This document shows positions 1 through 9,317 of a DNA stretch of 64,000 nt, piece by piece. The notes under the pieces were generated by a model. That model made no database searches, was not told the origin of the DNA, and saw only the letters and a program-made list of their open reading frames with translations. This stretch comes from an uncultured Lachnospira sp. (GTDB lineage Bacteria; Bacillota; Clostridia; Lachnospirales; Lachnospiraceae). Both the position numbers and the translations under genes were made by a program. The first letter of the stretch is position 1, and each line of letters opens with the position of its first letter. The stretch covers positions 15,454 to 79,453 of the forward strand of contig CAKRLE010000011.1 in assembly GCA_934359185.1 (NCBI GenBank), read 5' to 3'.

Positions 1-583
1 CATATCCTGTGTAATAAGTGTAGCTTACAGGAGTTCCCCATACACTTTCCTCAACATACCCCTCTATTGGCTTGATAACAATCTTGTCAGAATCAAACTC
101 AATCTCTGACACATTGCCATCTTCAACCATCTTTATGAACTCTGTATATGATATCTCTTTATATCTGGTGCTGTTAATAAGTCCTCTCAAAAGAGTTACA
201 CCTATAACTGACACTGCCAGAACTATCAGCATTCCGATTATCATATTGTAGTTCTTTTTCTTATTATTGTTCTGGTTATTGTTTCCACGATTGTTATTGC
301 GGTTATTGTTATTATAGCCGTTAGGACCTCCCTGTGGGTTGTATCCATTATAGCCGTTATAGCCACCCGGACCATTATATCCTCCAGGTCCATTATATCC
401 ACCAGGTCCATTGTAACTGCCAGGTCCGCCATATCCACCAGGTCCATTATAACTGCCAGGTCCGCCATATCCACCTGGGCCATTATAACCGTTGCCAGGT
501 CTTCCATTATATCCCTGTCTCGGCTGTCCATTATTACCACTCTGCTGGTTATTATTGTTAGTGTTACGTTCTTCGTTTCCCAT
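1..583 (-). CDS. ftsH: FtsH-type membrane AAA protease, N-terminal part (runs off window)
   Basis: The frame is open from the ATG at 583 (GAGGAG about 10 nt upstream) to the window edge, giving about 194 residues. Residues 1 to about 100 are a low-complexity Asn/Gly/Tyr/Pro tract with repeated YNGPGG units. A Lys-rich stretch and one membrane helix (MIIGMLIVLAVSVIGV) follow. After that comes the start of the FtsH extracytoplasmic domain: ISYTEFIKMVEDGNVSEIEF, and later SYTYYTGY. FtsH is a membrane-anchored AAA zinc protease that degrades membrane and regulatory proteins. The ATPase and HExxH protease modules lie outside the window, so the call rests on the small domain only. The long disordered head is unusual. 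It diverges from pyrG. Confidence 0.66.
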   Translation of the reverse strand, partial: MGNEERNTNNNNQQSGNNGQPRQGYNGRPGNGYNGPGGYGGPGSYNGPGGYGGPGSYNGPGGYNGPGGYNGPGGYNGYNGYNPQGGPNGYNNNNRNNNRGNNNQNNNKKKNYNMIIGMLIVLAVSVIGVTLLRGLINSTRYKEISYTEFIKMVEDGNVSEIEFDSDKIVIKPIEGYVEESVWGTPVSYTYYTGY

Positions 584-763
584 TAAGTTAATCTCCTCAG
601 ATATATTCAGGTACGCTTAATGCGTTATGAATTTCACTAATTTCTTATTAAAATAACTATTAAATAAAAAATCACTCGTTTATTATATAGAGTAACCACC
701 TATAAATCAATTAAAAAAAAATTATTTTTCAAAAAGATTTGTAATTTATTTTTTAAAAATAGG

Positions 764-792
764 TGGAAATAAACTACAACTCGTTGTATAAT
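764..792 (+). promoter_or_regulatory. Promoter of pyrG
   Basis: TGGAAA (764-769) and a perfect TATAAT (787-792) are separated by 17 bp and lie about 125 bp before pyrG. The rest of the 584-914 spacer is A/T rich. It holds this promoter, the leader hairpin at 818-850 and, presumably, the unresolved ftsH promoter on the other strand. Confidence 0.55.
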
Positions 793-817
793 AATTTTCA
801 GATATATTTTGATAGAG

Positions 818-850
818 CCGGTGGTGATATTTTGCTACCGGATATTTTTA
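818..850 (+). terminator. Terminator-like hairpin in the pyrG leader (possible attenuator)
   Basis: CCGGTGG (818-824) pairs with CTACCGG (835-841) as a 7-bp stem with one G-U pair, followed by ATATTTTTA. It lies between the promoter and the pyrG start, where CTP-responsive attenuators sit in other Firmicutes. No G run is visible at the expected start site, so the B. subtilis G-tract mechanism cannot be claimed. Confidence 0.42.
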
Positions 851-914
851 TTAAATTATACTTAATTATCTATTACTATAATTTGAGCCGAATAACGGCA
901 GAACGGAGGAGGCT

Positions 915-2519
915 ATGCCTGTTAAATACGTATTCGTCACTGGTGGTGTTGTATCAGGACTCGGAAAGGGAATCACTGCAGCATCTTTAGGCCGCTTGCT
1001 TAAAGCCCGTGGTTTCAAGGTTACAATGCAGAAGTTTGACCCATACATTAATATTGACCCAGGAACAATGAATCCAATTCAGCACGGAGAAGTTTTCGTA
1101 ACTGATGATGGTGCAGAGACAGATCTTGACCTTGGACACTATGAAAGATTCATTGACGAAAGCCTTAATAAGAATTCTAATGTTACTACTGGTAAAGTTT
1201 ACTGGACAGTACTTCAGAAAGAGCGTCGTGGAGATTTTGGCGGAGGAACAGTTCAGGTAATTCCACATATTACTAATGAAATCAAAAGCAGATTTTACCG
1301 TGACTACTCTTCTGATGATGTAAAGATTGCCATAATCGAAGTTGGTGGTACTGTTGGTGATATCGAGAGCCAGCCATTCCTGGAGGCAATAAGACAGTTC
1401 CAGCATGAAGTTGGACATGAGAATGCTATTCTTTGTCACGTAACACTCATCCCTTATTTAAGAGCATCTGGTGAAATGAAGACTAAACCTACACAGGCAA
1501 GTGTCAAGGAGCTTCAGGGAATGGGTATCCAGCCAGACATCATTGTGTGCCGTACTGAGCACCCACTTGATAAAGGTCTTAAAGAAAAAATCGCATTATT
1601 CTGTAACGTACCTAAATCACATGTACTTCAGAATCTTGATGTTGATATTCTCTATGATGCTCCACTTGCTATGGAAGAGGAACATCTTGCACAGGTTGCA
1701 TGTGAATGTCTTAACCTTGATTGTCCTGAACCAGACCTTAAGGAATGGAGAGACATGTGTACAGCATGGAAGAATCCAACAAGAAAGGTAGATATTGCCC
1801 TTGTTGGTAAATATACACAGTTACATGATGCATATATCAGTGTTGTCGAGGCATTAAAACATGGTGGTGTTGCTAACTCTGCTGAAGTCAACATCAAATG
1901 GGTTGATTCCGAACTGGTTAACAAAGACAATGTTGCCGAGATGATTGGTGATGTTGCTGGTATTATTGTTCCTGGTGGATTTGGTGACAGAGGAATTGAA
2001 GGCATGATTGATTCAATCCAGTATGCAAGGGAGAACAAGATTCCTTTCCTTGGTCTCTGCCTTGGTATGCAGCTTTCAATTGTTGAATTTGCCCGCCATG
2101 TAGTTGGTTATGATGATGCACACAGCAGTGAGCTTATGCCAGAGACAACTCATCCTGTTATCCATCTTATGCCAGATCAGGAAGGCATCGATGATATCGG
2201 TGGAACATTAAGACTTGGTTCATACCCATGTGTTCTTGATAAAGCAAGTATTGCCTACAAGCTCTATGGTGAGGAGACTATCCATGAGCGTCATCGTCAT
2301 CGTTATGAAGTTAACAACGACTACCGTAATGTATTAGTTGAAAATGGCATGAGACTTTCAGGCATCTCTCCTGACGGAAGAATCGTTGAGATGGTTGAAG
2401 TTGTTGATCATCCTTGGTTTGTTGGTACACAGGCTCATCCAGAGCTTAAGTCAAGACCTAACAGACCTCATCCATTATTCAAAGGATTTATCGAAGCCGC
2501 TATTAACAACAGCAAGTAA
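915..2519 (+). CDS. pyrG: CTP synthase
   Basis: At 534 residues this is full length. It makes CTP from UTP, ATP and glutamine, the last step of pyrimidine nucleotide synthesis, in the cytoplasm. The N-terminal synthetase domain starts [20 protein letters not shown] (P-loop), with later motifs [20 protein letters not shown] and [11 protein letters not shown]. The C-terminal class-I glutaminase domain has the oxyanion region PGGFGDRG, the nucleophile elbow FLGLCLGMQ with its Cys, and the His-Glu end [19 protein letters not shown] at 905-912 fixes the ATG start. It is transcribed alone, with a leader hairpin upstream and a strong terminator downstream. Confidence 0.98.
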   Translation: MPVKYVFVTGGVVSGLGKGITAASLGRLLKARGFKVTMQKFDPYINIDPGTMNPIQHGEVFVTDDGAETDLDLGHYERFIDESLNKNSNVTTGKVYWTVLQKERRGDFGGGTVQVIPHITNEIKSRFYRDYSSDDVKIAIIEVGGTVGDIESQPFLEAIRQFQHEVGHENAILCHVTLIPYLRASGEMKTKPTQASVKELQGMGIQPDIIVCRTEHPLDKGLKEKIALFCNVPKSHVLQNLDVDILYDAPLAMEEEHLAQVACECLNLDCPEPDLKEWRDMCTAWKNPTRKVDIALVGKYTQLHDAYISVVEALKHGGVANSAEVNIKWVDSELVNKDNVAEMIGDVAGIIVPGGFGDRGIEGMIDSIQYARENKIPFLGLCLGMQLSIVEFARHVVGYDDAHSSELMPETTHPVIHLMPDQEGIDDIGGTLRLGSYPCVLDKASIAYKLYGEETIHERHRHRYEVNNDYRNVLVENGMRLSGISPDGRIVEMVEVVDHPWFVGTQAHPELKSRPNRPHPLFKGFIEAAINNSK

Positions 2520-2542
2520 TTTTCAATTTGGCTGAATACAAG

Positions 2543-2598
2543 AAAAAGGTCTGAAAAATCCAAGAAACTATCAAAGTTTGGATTTTTTCAGACCTTTT
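2543..2598 (+). terminator. Intrinsic terminator of pyrG
   Basis: A long hairpin (AAAAAGGTCTGAAAAATCC paired with GGATTTTTTCAGACCTTTT, loop near 2564-2576) ends in a T run 24 nt after the pyrG stop. The reverse strand also ends in T, so it may serve the PPTase gene at 2693 as well. Confidence 0.85.
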
Positions 2599-2692
2599 AT
2601 ATAATCGAGCCATTTTCTTCAAATTTCAAGCAATAATTCTGTGATTTTGGATTTTTCTCATTGTAAATTTAAAATAAATCCAAAATTCTATG

Positions 2693-3391
2693 TCACCCAC
2701 TCACGATGCATATCTGGTATCCGTCATATTCATATCTTCTGACATTCACGTTGTCCTCTAAATCATCCTCACTGCTCTGTATTGACGACATAATTCCCTG
2801 ACCGCTGTATTTCCCCAGTGCTTCCTTGAATGTCCACAGCTTGAAGAAATCATCATCCGACTTGATAGATTCATGTTCTGACTGCGTAAAATATCGTCTT
2901 GCAACAGATTCGCTTATCCTGCGTTTTCCCTCTATATCTATTCCAACACACGAATCAGCAACTACACATACTACATAATCACCAGCATGTGACATGTTAA
3001 AATGTATAGAACCAACACATACTCCCCTGTTATTATTATGACTTTCTTTTATCTTCTCCCAGTCAAATTTCGGCTTGCCCTTACCTGAATACCTTATATC
3101 CCAGTTATACTTTTCCCTAACCTTATCCACTGCTTCTGGTAGTTTAATCACATACAAGCCATGGCTGTCGTACACATCATCTTCTGCCACATGCTGTCTC
3201 AGCTCTCCTTCAACATATTTTCCAAGAATTACATTAAGCAGCACCGCAGCGCCTGCACTACGACAGCTATCCTTATGATTTTTGTATTTTGCCGCCTTTA
3301 TTCTTCTGTCCTCGCTGACAACACTCATACATCTTTGATACAATGCCTCATCGTCAAACATCGCCGACACATCCATCAGACCAACAATCAT
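2693..3391 (-). CDS. Sfp-type 4'-phosphopantetheinyl transferase
   Basis: This enzyme moves the 4'-phosphopantetheine arm of CoA onto a serine of a carrier protein (ACP, or PKS/NRPS carrier). The family motifs are in order: FNMSHAGDYVVCVV, VGIDIEG (metal-binding Asp/Glu), and FFKLWTFKEALGKYSGQG (WxxKEAxxK). I start at the ATG at 3391 (232 aa), which has AAAGGA about 6 nt upstream. The open frame extends in the same phase to an ATG at 3430 and a GTG at 3442, both with poorer spacing. It is the last gene of a five-gene minus operon with an ABC exporter. Its carrier substrate is not in the window, so it could serve fatty-acid ACP or a secondary-metabolite pathway. Confidence 0.88.
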   Translation of the reverse strand: MIVGLMDVSAMFDDEALYQRCMSVVSEDRRIKAAKYKNHKDSCRSAGAAVLLNVILGKYVEGELRQHVAEDDVYDSHGLYVIKLPEAVDKVREKYNWDIRYSGKGKPKFDWEKIKESHNNNRGVCVGSIHFNMSHAGDYVVCVVADSCVGIDIEGKRRISESVARRYFTQSEHESIKSDDDFFKLWTFKEALGKYSGQGIMSSIQSSEDDLEDNVNVRRYEYDGYQICIVSG

Positions 3392-3443
3392 ATCTATTCC
3401 TTTCCGCCAATCCGCAATCACATTCTGCATTTTTCCAACCACC

Positions 3444-4529
3444 CTACAGATAATAGCTCACAGGCAGCAAATAATTCAAATATCGTATAACAGGCATAAC
3501 TCCTGTCAGATTAAAGAATATCGGGCAGAATACAAGACTCGCAACCATACATACTGGAATTGCACCTGCAAACACACTTGCATCTCTTACAACCAGTGCA
3601 AGCAGACTATTAACTATAACAAGAATAAAGATATATACTATCATACGCACTGCCTCCTCTGGAAAATCTGCCTCTCCCAAAATCAGCATTGACATTTCTG
3701 CTGATATTGCAAACAAAATAACTGGAACAGCTACATACAAAACAGCTCCAGCACATGACATCTTTCTTGTGAGCGCCATAAATATGCCTTTGTTTCTATC
3801 ACGACAATACATAACACCGCCTGACATAGCCGCTATCATAACCATAACACCTAAAATTCCACGTATCGGAAAATTCACTGCTACAGTTTCAAGTTCACTG
3901 CTTCCTCCATCATCATCTAATACCTCAAATCTGAAATAAGAGATATCATCATTCACGCTATACGCTTCATATCTTTTTGTTAGTTCCGCTATTGCCTGCT
4001 GCCGCATCGAATCAAATTCATTCTTTGACTCAACATAATTAACTGCAATATTAAGAGAATATACCTTAAAAAGTTCCTTAAACACAATCTCATTAGAGAT
4101 AGAGGTTATATAAGAAGAATCACTGACAGCAAGCCTTATTACACCTCTATAGCTTTTATTATCCAGTCTTTCAGTAAGCCTGTCCCTGAATATATATCCA
4201 AAATCAGCCACGCCCGACCTGACATCATTATAGAATGTATCTTTGTCATCAACTATGTAATATCTTACCACGCTGTTTAGCCGGCACAGATTATCAGCAA
4301 TCTTAACAGCCACATCATCATTATCACAGACATATAATGCTGCAGATGGTCTTTCACTCTTATCACCATTCTGGCTTACACAAGCAATCCTGTCAAATGT
4401 ACCTGTGGTAACGCCAAGTCCGATACACGAAGCTATCGGCATTGATATTAATAACACTGCCATCAGCGGCGTTCTCAAGGTCTTCTTAACCAGAAGCCAG
4501 AACCATATTATAAGCCTTTTAATATTCAT
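3444..4529 (-). CDS. ABC-2-type exporter permease (second permease)
   Basis: The 361-residue membrane protein has one N-terminal helix (residues 10-35), a long extracytoplasmic region (about 40-225) and a cluster of helices to the C-terminus, the ABC-2/DrrB-like layout. The ATG at 4529 has GCAGGAG 9 nt upstream; a GTG six codons earlier overlaps that ribosome site and is less likely. It follows the first permease by 86 nt and the stop lies just before the PPTase. Together with that permease and the ATPase at 5875-6474 it probably forms a heterodimeric exporter. The substrate is unknown. Confidence 0.75.
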   Translation of the reverse strand: MNIKRLIIWFWLLVKKTLRTPLMAVLLISMPIASCIGLGVTTGTFDRIACVSQNGDKSERPSAALYVCDNDDVAVKIADNLCRLNSVVRYYIVDDKDTFYNDVRSGVADFGYIFRDRLTERLDNKSYRGVIRLAVSDSSYITSISNEIVFKELFKVYSLNIAVNYVESKNEFDSMRQQAIAELTKRYEAYSVNDDISYFRFEVLDDDGGSSELETVAVNFPIRGILGVMVMIAAMSGGVMYCRDRNKGIFMALTRKMSCAGAVLYVAVPVILFAISAEMSMLILGEADFPEEAVRMIVYIFILVIVNSLLALVVRDASVFAGAIPVCMVASLVFCPIFFNLTGVMPVIRYLNYLLPVSYYL

Positions 4530-4615
4530 ACAAGCCAACTCCTGCACTTAATGCTATCCCGCATTAAATTCTATCCATCATCCAATTATTTAGCTACCGC
4601 CATGTGACCACATAT

Positions 4616-5884
4616 TTATCCTATCAGCATCACTTTAACAAAGTAACGTATCCATCTTGCCGGAAGCACACTTCCAATGCGTGCAGCCCAGTCTGGGAGC
4701 ATTGACTGCTCTAAAAGACACCCACATGCCAGAAACATAAGAAGATAAATGATACACAAAACAATTATACCTGAATACCCATCTCCCTGTGTTCCTTCTT
4801 TTCCCCGAGACAGTGCATATATCAGCGCCGCAACAATATAATTAATAACAACCGCTGCAACAATGCATCCAATCCCTTTAAATATATTTCTAAAAGCCTT
4901 CAAAATTCCAGCGCCTGTATACTCACTAAATCCATCAACAGCTGTTATAATTCCTGCCACCTCCGGATAACGCATCGCCGAAAGGCACACAAGCAGATAT
5001 ATAACTGCATATATCGCAGATGTCACCAGAGACACCGCTATAACCTTTGTTAAAAATGATACAATTACCGGTATTCTTCTCTGTCTAAGCATACAACTAA
5101 ATTCATATTTGTCAGGATAAAGGCACTGTGCACACAACACACCACCCATAGCAATTATTATCATAATTCCTGTACATACAAATGATTGCACAACAGAAAG
5201 TCCCCTGCCTCCCGACACATATTCAGTCGTTATATATGCACTCCTGTCAAGGGCATAAGAAAAATATTCTGCATTAAGTTCCATCTCTGCCTGATACAGC
5301 TTGATAACCCCATTAAAATACTCATCAATCATATCATCAACCGCATATATTCCAATCTGGGCAGATGATACATCCTCAGCGCCAGCCTTAATCATTTCCT
5401 GAAAAAGTGCTGATGACACATTAGTTCCACTCCCCGCAAATATAATTCTTGCAGGTCTTCCATTCCCTGATATTATCTTACTTATGAAATCAGATGGTAT
5501 CACAGCAACTGCCGCATATCCTCCATTCTTTAACCTCTCTATGGCAGCTGCCTCATCATCGCAGTACTCAAACTCGCCGATATTTTTTACTGAATCAATA
5601 CTGCCGACATAATCAACCGCCATTTTTATATATACCGACTCGTCAACATCACCGACAACCGGCATATTGATAGTCGAAGTACTGCCAGTATCCATACATA
5701 CCGCAACTTTAAGCTTATCTTCTGATGCACCGCCAAGCTCGCTTGTCGTCTTGATTCCGATAGTTCCAAGTATCAGCAGTACAATAAAAAGAGCTGTTCC
5801 AAGAATAGCTCTTGGCATAAATGTTACTGCCTGCTTTATTCTTAAGACCAGCAATGCTACATACATTTTTACCTTTACACGCAT
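4616..5884 (-). CDS. ABC-2-type exporter permease (first permease)
   Basis: The 422-residue protein starts with a single helix (about 22-45), then an extracytoplasmic segment of about 170 residues, then five or six helices. That is the ABC-2 family 2/3 topology used in drug, peptide or polymer export. The ATG start overlaps the end of the ATPase gene by 10 nt, indicating translational coupling. An internal ATG six codons later with AAAGG upstream is an alternative start. I see no catalytic motif. It is best read as the partner of the permease at 3444-4529. Confidence 0.75.
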   Translation of the reverse strand: MRVKVKMYVALLVLRIKQAVTFMPRAILGTALFIVLLILGTIGIKTTSELGGASEDKLKVAVCMDTGSTSTINMPVVGDVDESVYIKMAVDYVGSIDSVKNIGEFEYCDDEAAAIERLKNGGYAAVAVIPSDFISKIISGNGRPARIIFAGSGTNVSSALFQEMIKAGAEDVSSAQIGIYAVDDMIDEYFNGVIKLYQAEMELNAEYFSYALDRSAYITTEYVSGGRGLSVVQSFVCTGIMIIIAMGGVLCAQCLYPDKYEFSCMLRQRRIPVIVSFLTKVIAVSLVTSAIYAVIYLLVCLSAMRYPEVAGIITAVDGFSEYTGAGILKAFRNIFKGIGCIVAAVVINYIVAALIYALSRGKEGTQGDGYSGIIVLCIIYLLMFLACGCLLEQSMLPDWAARIGSVLPARWIRYFVKVMLIG

Positions 5885-6474
5885 ATCTTACCATCCCGAA
5901 GCACAACAATCCTGTCTGCCATAGTAATCTCCGCATCCTCATGACTTGAAAACAGCACAATACCGCCTTTCCCTGTGAATGCCTTCACAAAATCACGTAT
6001 AACAGCCTTGAATTCGCGGTCAAGCGATGCCCCTGGCTCATCCATGATAAGAATATCTGGATTATTGCCACATGCGCATGCGATACTTGCACGCTTTTTC
6101 ATTCCACCAGATAACTTCAACACTCTCCTGTCTATATATGATAATATGTCAAGTCTGCCAATATAGCCTTCACTGCACATTTTCTCAACCCTGCTGCCGC
6201 CAACGCAGAACCAGAACTTAAGATTGTCCCTCACTGTAAGCTCATCTATCAGCGGTGACTCCTGTGGAACATACCCGATACGCACATTATCAGCACCATA
6301 ATTTATACTTCCACCATCAGCCTTTATGACACCTGCAATTATTTTAAGAAGCGTTGATTTGCCGCATCCATTGGTTCCAGCTATGCACACAGACTCGCCA
6401 GGATTAATCTCAAGATTGACCCCGTCAAGAACCTGCTGCCTTCCATATCTTTTGCTTATATTATCAATCTTCAT
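5875..6474 (-). CDS. ABC exporter ATP-binding protein
   Basis: A compact ABC ATPase (199 aa) with Walker A GTNGCGKST, Q-loop VPQESPLI, signature LSGGMKKR, Walker B ILIMDEPGASLD and the H-loop FSSHED. The signature begins LSGGM, as in CcmA/DrrA-type exporters. The start ATG (6474) has GAGGGG about 10 nt upstream and overlaps the end of the FliB-like gene; the frame extends to 6492 without a better start. It should energise the two permeases downstream, whose genes overlap or follow closely. The cargo is not indicated. Confidence 0.9.
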   Translation of the reverse strand: MKIDNISKRYGRQQVLDGVNLEINPGESVCIAGTNGCGKSTLLKIIAGVIKADGGSINYGADNVRIGYVPQESPLIDELTVRDNLKFWFCVGGSRVEKMCSEGYIGRLDILSYIDRRVLKLSGGMKKRASIACACGNNPDILIMDEPGASLDREFKAVIRDFVKAFTGKGGIVLFSSHEDAEITMADRIVVLRDGKICV

Positions 6475-7720
6475 ATAACAAAAGCCCCTCAAGCACCTTG
6501 ATACTATAGCATCTCTTTCTCATAAAATAATCTGAGTACACCTCAAAATTCGTATACGAATGTTCAAACTGTCTTGAATAAAGATGTGCTATGTCAACAT
6601 GTTCATCGTATTCTGTATTGCCATTCTCATGCCAGCACACCATATCCAGCTGTCTTACAATCAGATATCCCACAACCGCATTTTTAATCTTTAAGACAAG
6701 ATTAATATCATACACACTATCCAGGAAATATCTGTATACATAATAATCAAGAAGCTGCCTGAACTGGTACTCTTTATCCTTATAGTACTTTTTAAAGCCT
6801 TTAAGAGCATTTCTGTACATTTCATCAGCCAATGTATAATTAAAAACCTCGTTCCCGATTTTGTCCGATTTGTTCAATTTTTTTATATTCCGTTCAAATG
6901 CTCTTTCTTTGTCTACATAAATAAGCCAGTCTTTATTGATGACTTCCATTCCCTTGAACGAATCAAAGAACTTGGAAACCGCATCAATATATCTGCTTCC
7001 CACACCAGCTCTGCCAGCCTCACGCTGTCTGTCGTTATCTTTTTTTAACTTTTCCCTGCATGAACTGACAACATTACAGCAATATTCTTTGTCTTTAAAC
7101 CGCTTGACAACTGATGCAATAAGGTCATCTCTCTCATTATCCATATGCTTCTGAATCTGTCTGGCAAATTCCAGCAATATAATACAGACCTCATCAACAC
7201 TGAATTCCTCATAGTCTATTATGTCAAATGCAAGTTTTCTTGCGTTACATAGCTGCATATACAAAAATGCATCTATATCATTGTACATATCTATTGGTTT
7301 TCCGTCTTCAAATTCATCAAAATGCATCTTCTGTCTGTCAGCAAACATAAGCTTACCAGCAGTTATACATGACGGAGCAATTCCTATCTCCCTGACATTG
7401 CCATATTCATTAATAAATCTTGGAAATTCATCACATGTCTCACACAGATGTTCCTCACCAAGTGCAATATATAAGTCGCACAGATTTTTATCATTAAGGA
7501 ACGGGCATCTTTTATCCTCGGTCAGTGTAAATGTGCATCCTCCTTCTTTTTCTGGCACCATGACACTTTTTAACCTATTACCAAATTCTCCCTTAACGGA
7601 TTTGTAGTATCTGTATGACTTCTCATCCACGTCAACATCCCATCCAGCGCAGCATGTATCTGTGCAATCTCCTGCTATACATTTGAAATCTTTATAATAA
7701 TAAGGTGTTCTAATCTTCAT
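6464..7720 (-). CDS. fliB: FliB-family protein (annotated in relatives as flagellin lysine-N-methylase)
   Basis: The 418-residue protein opens MKIRTPYYYKDFKCIAGDC and carries the Cys-rich signature of the FliB/YkgJ group: CIAGDCTDTCC near the N-terminus, then CPFLNDKNLCDLY, then CETCDEFPR and a later IAPSCITAG. FliB methylates surface lysines of flagellin in Salmonella; the Cys cluster probably binds a metal centre. I choose the ATG at 7720 because the homology begins there, although the frame is open to 7759. It leads an operon with an ABC exporter and a PPTase rather than flagellar genes, so the flagellin role is uncertain here. Confidence 0.78.
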   Translation of the reverse strand: MKIRTPYYYKDFKCIAGDCTDTCCAGWDVDVDEKSYRYYKSVKGEFGNRLKSVMVPEKEGGCTFTLTEDKRCPFLNDKNLCDLYIALGEEHLCETCDEFPRFINEYGNVREIGIAPSCITAGKLMFADRQKMHFDEFEDGKPIDMYNDIDAFLYMQLCNARKLAFDIIDYEEFSVDEVCIILLEFARQIQKHMDNERDDLIASVVKRFKDKEYCCNVVSSCREKLKKDNDRQREAGRAGVGSRYIDAVSKFFDSFKGMEVINKDWLIYVDKERAFERNIKKLNKSDKIGNEVFNYTLADEMYRNALKGFKKYYKDKEYQFRQLLDYYVYRYFLDSVYDINLVLKIKNAVVGYLIVRQLDMVCWHENGNTEYDEHVDIAHLYSRQFEHSYTNFEVYSDYFMRKRCYSIKVLEGLLLYED

Positions 7721-7745
7721 AAATAATATTTTAGCCTTATTTGTA

Positions 7746-7774
7746 TTGTGATACAACATGTTTTTGTGTATAAT
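7746..7774 (+). promoter_or_regulatory. Promoter of the amino-acid ABC importer
   Basis: TTGTGA (7746-7751) and TATAAT (7769-7774) are separated by 17 bp, 35 nt before the start at 7809. AAGGAGAAG at about 7796 is the ribosome site. The -35 region overlaps the leader of the divergent FliB-like operon. Confidence 0.65.
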
Positions 7775-7808
7775 CTTCTATAAAATGATATAAACAAGGA
7801 GAAGAAAC

Positions 7809-9317
7809 ATGTATGGAAAACTAAAAAAATTAGTACTTCTGTCTATGTTAGTGCTATCCGTCTGTGGACTTGCAGGATGTGGCAAGATTGCCAAAAACAC
7901 CGTATTTTCAGTTGATGATTTATCTGGCAAAAAAATCGGTGTCCAGCTTGGCACAACAGGCGATACATTAGTAAGTGACATGGAAGATGACGGCTCTAAC
8001 ACTACTATAGAGCGATTTAACAAAGGTAATGATGCCGTAGCTGCATTAAAGCAGGGAAAAATTGATGCGGTAGTAATTGACCAGATGCCAGCCAAATCAT
8101 TTGTTGAGATTAATCGTGATCTTATGATTCTTGACGAAGAATTTGCAATTGAGGATTACGCAATATGTATCTCTAAGAGCAGACCTGACCTTAAAGCCTC
8201 TATTGATGAGGCAATAGATTATCTGTCAGCTAATGGCACAGTGCAGAAAATTCTTGACAATTACATCGGTGACAATGCTGGAAAAACACCTTATGTAACT
8301 CCTGAGGGAACAGACCACAGCAAAGGTACACTCGTAATGGCAACCAATGCTTATTTCAAGCCATATGAGTATTACGACAACGGAACTATCAAAGGTATTG
8401 ATGTTGACTTTGCAACTGCAATCGCTGACTACCTTGGAATGAACTTAAAGATTGAGGATATGGAGTTTGATTCCATTATCACAGCAGTACAGTCGGGCAA
8501 GGCTGATTTTGGTGCTGCCGGTATGACTGTGACTGCCGAAAGACTTAAAAATATTGATTTTTCCAAGTCTTACACAACATCTTATCAGGTTATTATTGTA
8601 AGAGACAATGAAGCAATCGCTGAAAGCCAGAGCATTGTTAACAGATTTAAGAACGATTTCCTTGCAGAAAACAGATACCAGTATGTGCTTACCGGTCTTA
8701 TGAATACTATTCTTATTGCATTCTTCGCTGCACTTATGGGTATTGTATTAGGATTTATCGTAGCTGTTATCCGCTCAACGCACGACAAATCAGGCGGTCT
8801 TAATATCGCTAATTTCATATGTAATATATATCTTACTGTAATCCGTGGTACACCTACTATGGTACAGCTTCTGATTATATATTACATTATATTCGGTTCT
8901 GTCAGCATCAACAAAACTATCGTGGCAATACTTGCTTTCGGTATCAACTCTGGTGCTTATGTTGCTGAGATATTCCGTTCAGGAATTATGTCAATCGACA
9001 ACGGACAGTTTGAGGCGGCACGAAGCCTTGGACTTCCATATCACAAGACATTCAGATACGTAATTCTGCCACAGGCATTTAAGAATGTACTTCCTGCCCT
9101 GGCTAATGAATTTATCGTTCTGTTAAAAGAAACTTCAATCAGTGGTTACATTGGCCTTACAGATCTTACCCGTGGTGGTGATATCGTAAGAAGTATCACA
9201 TATGACGCAATGCTTCCACTCTTTACAGTAGCTCTTATATATCTTGTATTGGTTGTGATTCTTTCATCACTTGTAAAGAAGCTTGAAAGGAGATTAAGAA
9301 GCAATGAGCGCAGATAA
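7809..9317 (+). CDS. Amino-acid ABC transporter: lipoprotein binding domain (circularly permuted) fused to permease
   Basis: This 502-residue fusion has a lipoprotein signal (lipobox LAGC, Cys24), a type-3 solute-binding domain and a His/Glu/Gln-type permease (about 290-495, with EAA loop [20 protein letters not shown]). The binding domain is in inverted order. Residues 33-100 are the normally second lobe ([29 protein letters not shown]) and 105-155 the usual C-terminal segment. Residues 173-265 are the usual N-terminal lobe ([35 protein letters not shown]). Ligand-contact motifs of both lobes are kept, so binding is probably functional. The next gene, overlapping by 14 nt, is its ATPase. The substrate is a polar amino acid, not further resolvable. 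Confidence 0.88.
   Translation: MYGKLKKLVLLSMLVLSVCGLAGCGKIAKNTVFSVDDLSGKKIGVQLGTTGDTLVSDMEDDGSNTTIERFNKGNDAVAALKQGKIDAVVIDQMPAKSFVEINRDLMILDEEFAIEDYAICISKSRPDLKASIDEAIDYLSANGTVQKILDNYIGDNAGKTPYVTPEGTDHSKGTLVMATNAYFKPYEYYDNGTIKGIDVDFATAIADYLGMNLKIEDMEFDSIITAVQSGKADFGAAGMTVTAERLKNIDFSKSYTTSYQVIIVRDNEAIAESQSIVNRFKNDFLAENRYQYVLTGLMNTILIAFFAALMGIVLGFIVAVIRSTHDKSGGLNIANFICNIYLTVIRGTPTMVQLLIIYYIIFGSVSINKTIVAILAFGINSGAYVAEIFRSGIMSIDNGQFEAARSLGLPYHKTFRYVILPQAFKNVLPALANEFIVLLKETSISGYIGLTDLTRGGDIVRSITYDAMLPLFTVALIYLVLVVILSSLVKKLERRLRSNERR

Noticed and set aside
241..561. Repeat-derived open frames on both strands over the ftsH head
   Set aside because: They are alternate phases of the YNGPGG-encoding repeat and lack ribosome sites; the frame that continues into the FtsH domain is the real one.
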